A DNA stretch of 64,000 nt from CBDDKW01 sp965230425 (GTDB lineage: Bacteria; Pseudomonadota; Gammaproteobacteria; UBA1113), in contig CBDDKW010000020.1 of the NCBI GenBank assembly GCA_965230425.1, positions 62,001 to 126,000 of the forward strand. The letters run 5' to 3'. A model generated the notes under the pieces. The model was not told the origin of the DNA, searched no databases, and was given only the letters and a program-made list of their open reading frames with translations. Below are positions 61,879 to 64,000 of this stretch, piece after piece. The number at the start of each line of letters is the position of its first letter. Positions within the stretch are counted from its first letter, which is position 1. Both the position numbers and the translations under genes were made by a program.

Positions 61879-63852
61879 GTGTTTAATGACATACATAATC
61901 TCAGTTTAATTGTGGTGTTTGCACCGCTGGTAGGCGCACTTGTTGCAGGCTTGTTTGGTAAGCAAATTGGCCGAGTGGCTACGCACCGTCTAACTATTGC
62001 TTTAGTGGGTGTTTCTTTCTTATTATCTTTGCGGATTGCGCAATTAGTTATTTTTCAGAATCATACCTATGATGGCGTAATCTATACCTGGGGTATTAGC
62101 GGCTCATTCCAATTTGATGTGGGTTTCTTAATTGATCATTTAACCGCAATGATGTTGCTCGTAGTTACCTTTGTTTCTTTCTTAGTGCATGTTTATAGTA
62201 TTGGTTATATGGCTGATGATAATGGTTATCAGCGTTTCTTTGCGTATATTTCTTTATTTACCTTTGCTATGTTGATGCTGGTCACGGCGAATAATTTCTT
62301 ACAATTATTCTTCGGTTGGGAAGGTGTTGGTTTAGTTTCTTATTTATTGATTGGCTTTTGGTTCAAGCGTGAAACGGCTAACTTTGGTAGCTTAAAAGCT
62401 TTTATTGCTAACCGAGTGGGTGATTTTGGCTTTATTCTGGCGATTTCTGCGATTTTAACTTACTTTGGTTCAGTGGATTATGCCACAGTATTTGCCATGG
62501 CGCCGAAGATGGCTGCCATGCATCCAACGATTAGTCCATTTCCTGGTACGCACTGGTCTTTGATTACCGTGATTTGTATTTTGCTATTTATTGGTGCTAT
62601 GGGTAAATCAGCACAAATGCCTTTGCATATTTGGTTGCCTGAATCCATGGAAGGTCCTACACCTATCTCAGCATTAATCCATGCAGCAACCATGGTGACT
62701 GCTGGTATCTTTATGGTATCGCGTATGTCACCCATGTTTGAATTATCACAAACTGCTTTGAGTCTAGTCTTAGTAATTGGTGCTTCAGGTGCCTTATTCA
62801 CTGGTTTGGTTGGTATAGTTCAGACTGATATCAAGCGGGTTGTCGCTTATTCAACTTTATCTCAATTAGGCTACATGATGGCCGCCTTAGGTGCTTCAGC
62901 TTATGCTGCAGGTTTATTCCATTTGGTGACCCATGCGTGCTTTAAAGCTTTATTATTCTTGGCGGCGGGTTCGGTGATTATTGGTATGCATCACCAACAA
63001 GATATGCGTAAGATGGGTGGCTTATGGAAATATATGCCGATTACTTATATTACTTTTTTAATTGGTGCGCTATCTTTAAGCGCAATCCCACCGTTTTCTG
63101 GCTTCTACTCAAAAGATGCCATTATTGAATCTGTGCATGCATCGACAATACCCGGTGCAAGTTATGCTTATGTATGCGTATTGCTTGGTTCATTTGTCAC
63201 AGCTTTATACATATTCCGAGCCTTTTTCTTTACTTTCCATGGCAAAGAACGCATGGATGAACATACAAAACATGAATTACGTGAATCACCTTGGGTGGTG
63301 TGGTTACCTTTGGCAATTTTAGCTGTGCCGTCGATTATTCTTGGTGCATTTATGATTGGTCCAATGCTGTTTCAAACGCCTGGGTTATTAGGTTCGTCCA
63401 TTTATGTATCTAGTCAGTATAATGTTTTGGCTGAGTTAGCTAAGAATTTCCATGGCCCCATTAAAATGATGGAACATGCTGTTGTGACAGCGCCATTCTG
63501 GCTAGCATTATCCGGTGTCTTTGTAGCCTGGTTATGTTATGTACCAATGACTTCGTTGCCCGGGATTTTAAGTAAGCGTTTTTCTCTTCTTTATAATATT
63601 TTGGTTAATAAATATGGCTTTGATGATTTTAATCAGTTAATCGTTGTACGTGGTACTGTGCGTATCGCAGACTTTCTGCACTATGTTGCTGATGCCAAGT
63701 TTATTGATGATTTCTTTGTGAACGGCTCAGGCCGTATGGTGGGTTGGATGTCTCGCGTGACGCGACATTTACAATCCGGTTATCTATACCACTATGCTTT
63801 TGCCATGATTATCGGTTTGTTGGCATTGTTAGCTTGGATGGTATTAGCTTAG
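61879..63852 (+). CDS. nuoL: NADH-quinone oxidoreductase subunit L
   Basis: Antiporter-like ND5 subunit at the far end of the membrane arm, 657 residues. GWEGVGLVSYLLIGFWFKRE, ANRVGDFGFILAISAIL, MGKSAQMPLHIWLPESMEGP and LIHAATMVTAGIFMVSRM include the conserved Lys/Glu proton-pathway residues. The long lateral helix is at the C terminus. The start is GTG at 61879 after AAAGGA. Confidence 0.99.
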   Translation: MFNDIHNLSLIVVFAPLVGALVAGLFGKQIGRVATHRLTIALVGVSFLLSLRIAQLVIFQNHTYDGVIYTWGISGSFQFDVGFLIDHLTAMMLLVVTFVSFLVHVYSIGYMADDNGYQRFFAYISLFTFAMLMLVTANNFLQLFFGWEGVGLVSYLLIGFWFKRETANFGSLKAFIANRVGDFGFILAISAILTYFGSVDYATVFAMAPKMAAMHPTISPFPGTHWSLITVICILLFIGAMGKSAQMPLHIWLPESMEGPTPISALIHAATMVTAGIFMVSRMSPMFELSQTALSLVLVIGASGALFTGLVGIVQTDIKRVVAYSTLSQLGYMMAALGASAYAAGLFHLVTHACFKALLFLAAGSVIIGMHHQQDMRKMGGLWKYMPITYITFLIGALSLSAIPPFSGFYSKDAIIESVHASTIPGASYAYVCVLLGSFVTALYIFRAFFFTFHGKERMDEHTKHELRESPWVVWLPLAILAVPSIILGAFMIGPMLFQTPGLLGSSIYVSSQYNVLAELAKNFHGPIKMMEHAVVTAPFWLALSGVFVAWLCYVPMTSLPGILSKRFSLLYNILVNKYGFDDFNQLIVVRGTVRIADFLHYVADAKFIDDFFVNGSGRMVGWMSRVTRHLQSGYLYHYAFAMIIGLLALLAWMVLA

Positions 63853-63861
63853 GGATGTGCG

Positions 63862-64000
63862 ATGTTTGCTCATATACCAATACTTAGTTTATTAATTTGG
63901 CTTCCAATTGCAGGGGGCGTTTTGGCATTATTAACCGGCGGTGATGAGCATGCTAATCGTGCGCGTATGATTGCTGCTGTGACAGCGATTGTCTGTATGG
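63862..64000 (+). CDS. nuoM: NADH-quinone oxidoreductase subunit M (3' truncated by window end)
   Basis: The first 46 codons of an antiporter-like subunit, starting MFAHIPILSLLIWLPIAGGV and matching the first membrane helix of NuoM. Identity follows mainly from position after nuoL; nuoN would be expected next, outside the window. Confidence 0.85.
   Translation, partial: MFAHIPILSLLIWLPIAGGVLALLTGGDEHANRARMIAAVTAIVCM

Overview
The window is a chromosomal segment of a moderately AT-rich gammaproteobacterium. Housekeeping gene content and order (rlmE, ftsH, folP, glmM, tpiA, secG, tRNA-Leu, nuo; fur/bamE/recN/nadK; hrcA/grpE/dnaK/dnaJ; carAB) are typical of Gammaproteobacteria. A SET plus ankyrin protein, a very large repeat/ankyrin protein, an O-GlcNAc-transferase-like protein and two archaeal-type ATPase/DUF234 genes suggest an intracellular or protist/arthropod-associated lineage near Legionellales/Coxiellaceae. 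That placement is an inference from gene content; no rRNA is present to confirm it.

Layout. 1-5.7 kb: a partial MscS channel, an unrecognised 687-residue protein, smpB, ratA-rnfH, fur with a Fur-box-like site, and bamE. 5.8-14.6 kb: recN and nadK on the minus strand, then hrcA, a methyltransferase, grpE, dnaK and dnaJ; grpE and dnaK each have a clear sigma-32-type promoter. 14.9-25.5 kb: carAB, greA, a YkuD_2-type L,D-transpeptidase-like protein, an FMN glutamate-synthase-like protein, a TPR/OGT-like protein, yhbY and rlmE. 25.7-36.5 kb: accessory block inserted between rlmE and ftsH, which are adjacent in many relatives. It holds the SET/ankyrin effector candidate, an ATPase gene preceded by 54-bp tandem palindromes, ilvE, a secreted Cys-rich protein, a 1000-residue repeat/ankyrin protein, and proBA split by a MITE-like element. 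36.9-44.7 kb: ftsH-folP-glmM-tpiA-secG-tRNA-Leu, interrupted between glmM and tpiA by a second ATPase/DUF234 gene that sits exactly between two copies of a palindromic direct repeat. 44.7-52.2 kb: a mostly very AT-rich island between tRNA-Leu and nuoA. 52.4-64 kb: nuoA-nuoM (nuoM cut by the window end).

The most interesting region is the island at 44.7-52.2 kb. It encodes, divergently, an M3 oligopeptidase plus an MFS exporter on the minus strand. On the plus strand it has a 29-codon ORF with a near-perfect Shine-Dalgarno, immediately followed by a strong terminator, then a tightly overlapping set: an HExxH peptide-modification-type protein, a DUF6817/HD-like protein and a group II PLP-dependent decarboxylase-like protein, followed by a GNAT acetyltransferase. 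This has the architecture of a ribosomally synthesised, post-translationally modified peptide (RiPP) pathway: precursor, modifying enzymes, protease and exporter. No classical RiPP class enzyme (LanM, YcaO, radical SAM) is present, so the product class would be unusual. The 29-codon ORF could alternatively be an attenuator leader peptide.

All functional calls rest on motifs and family knowledge recognised by eye; no database search was run.
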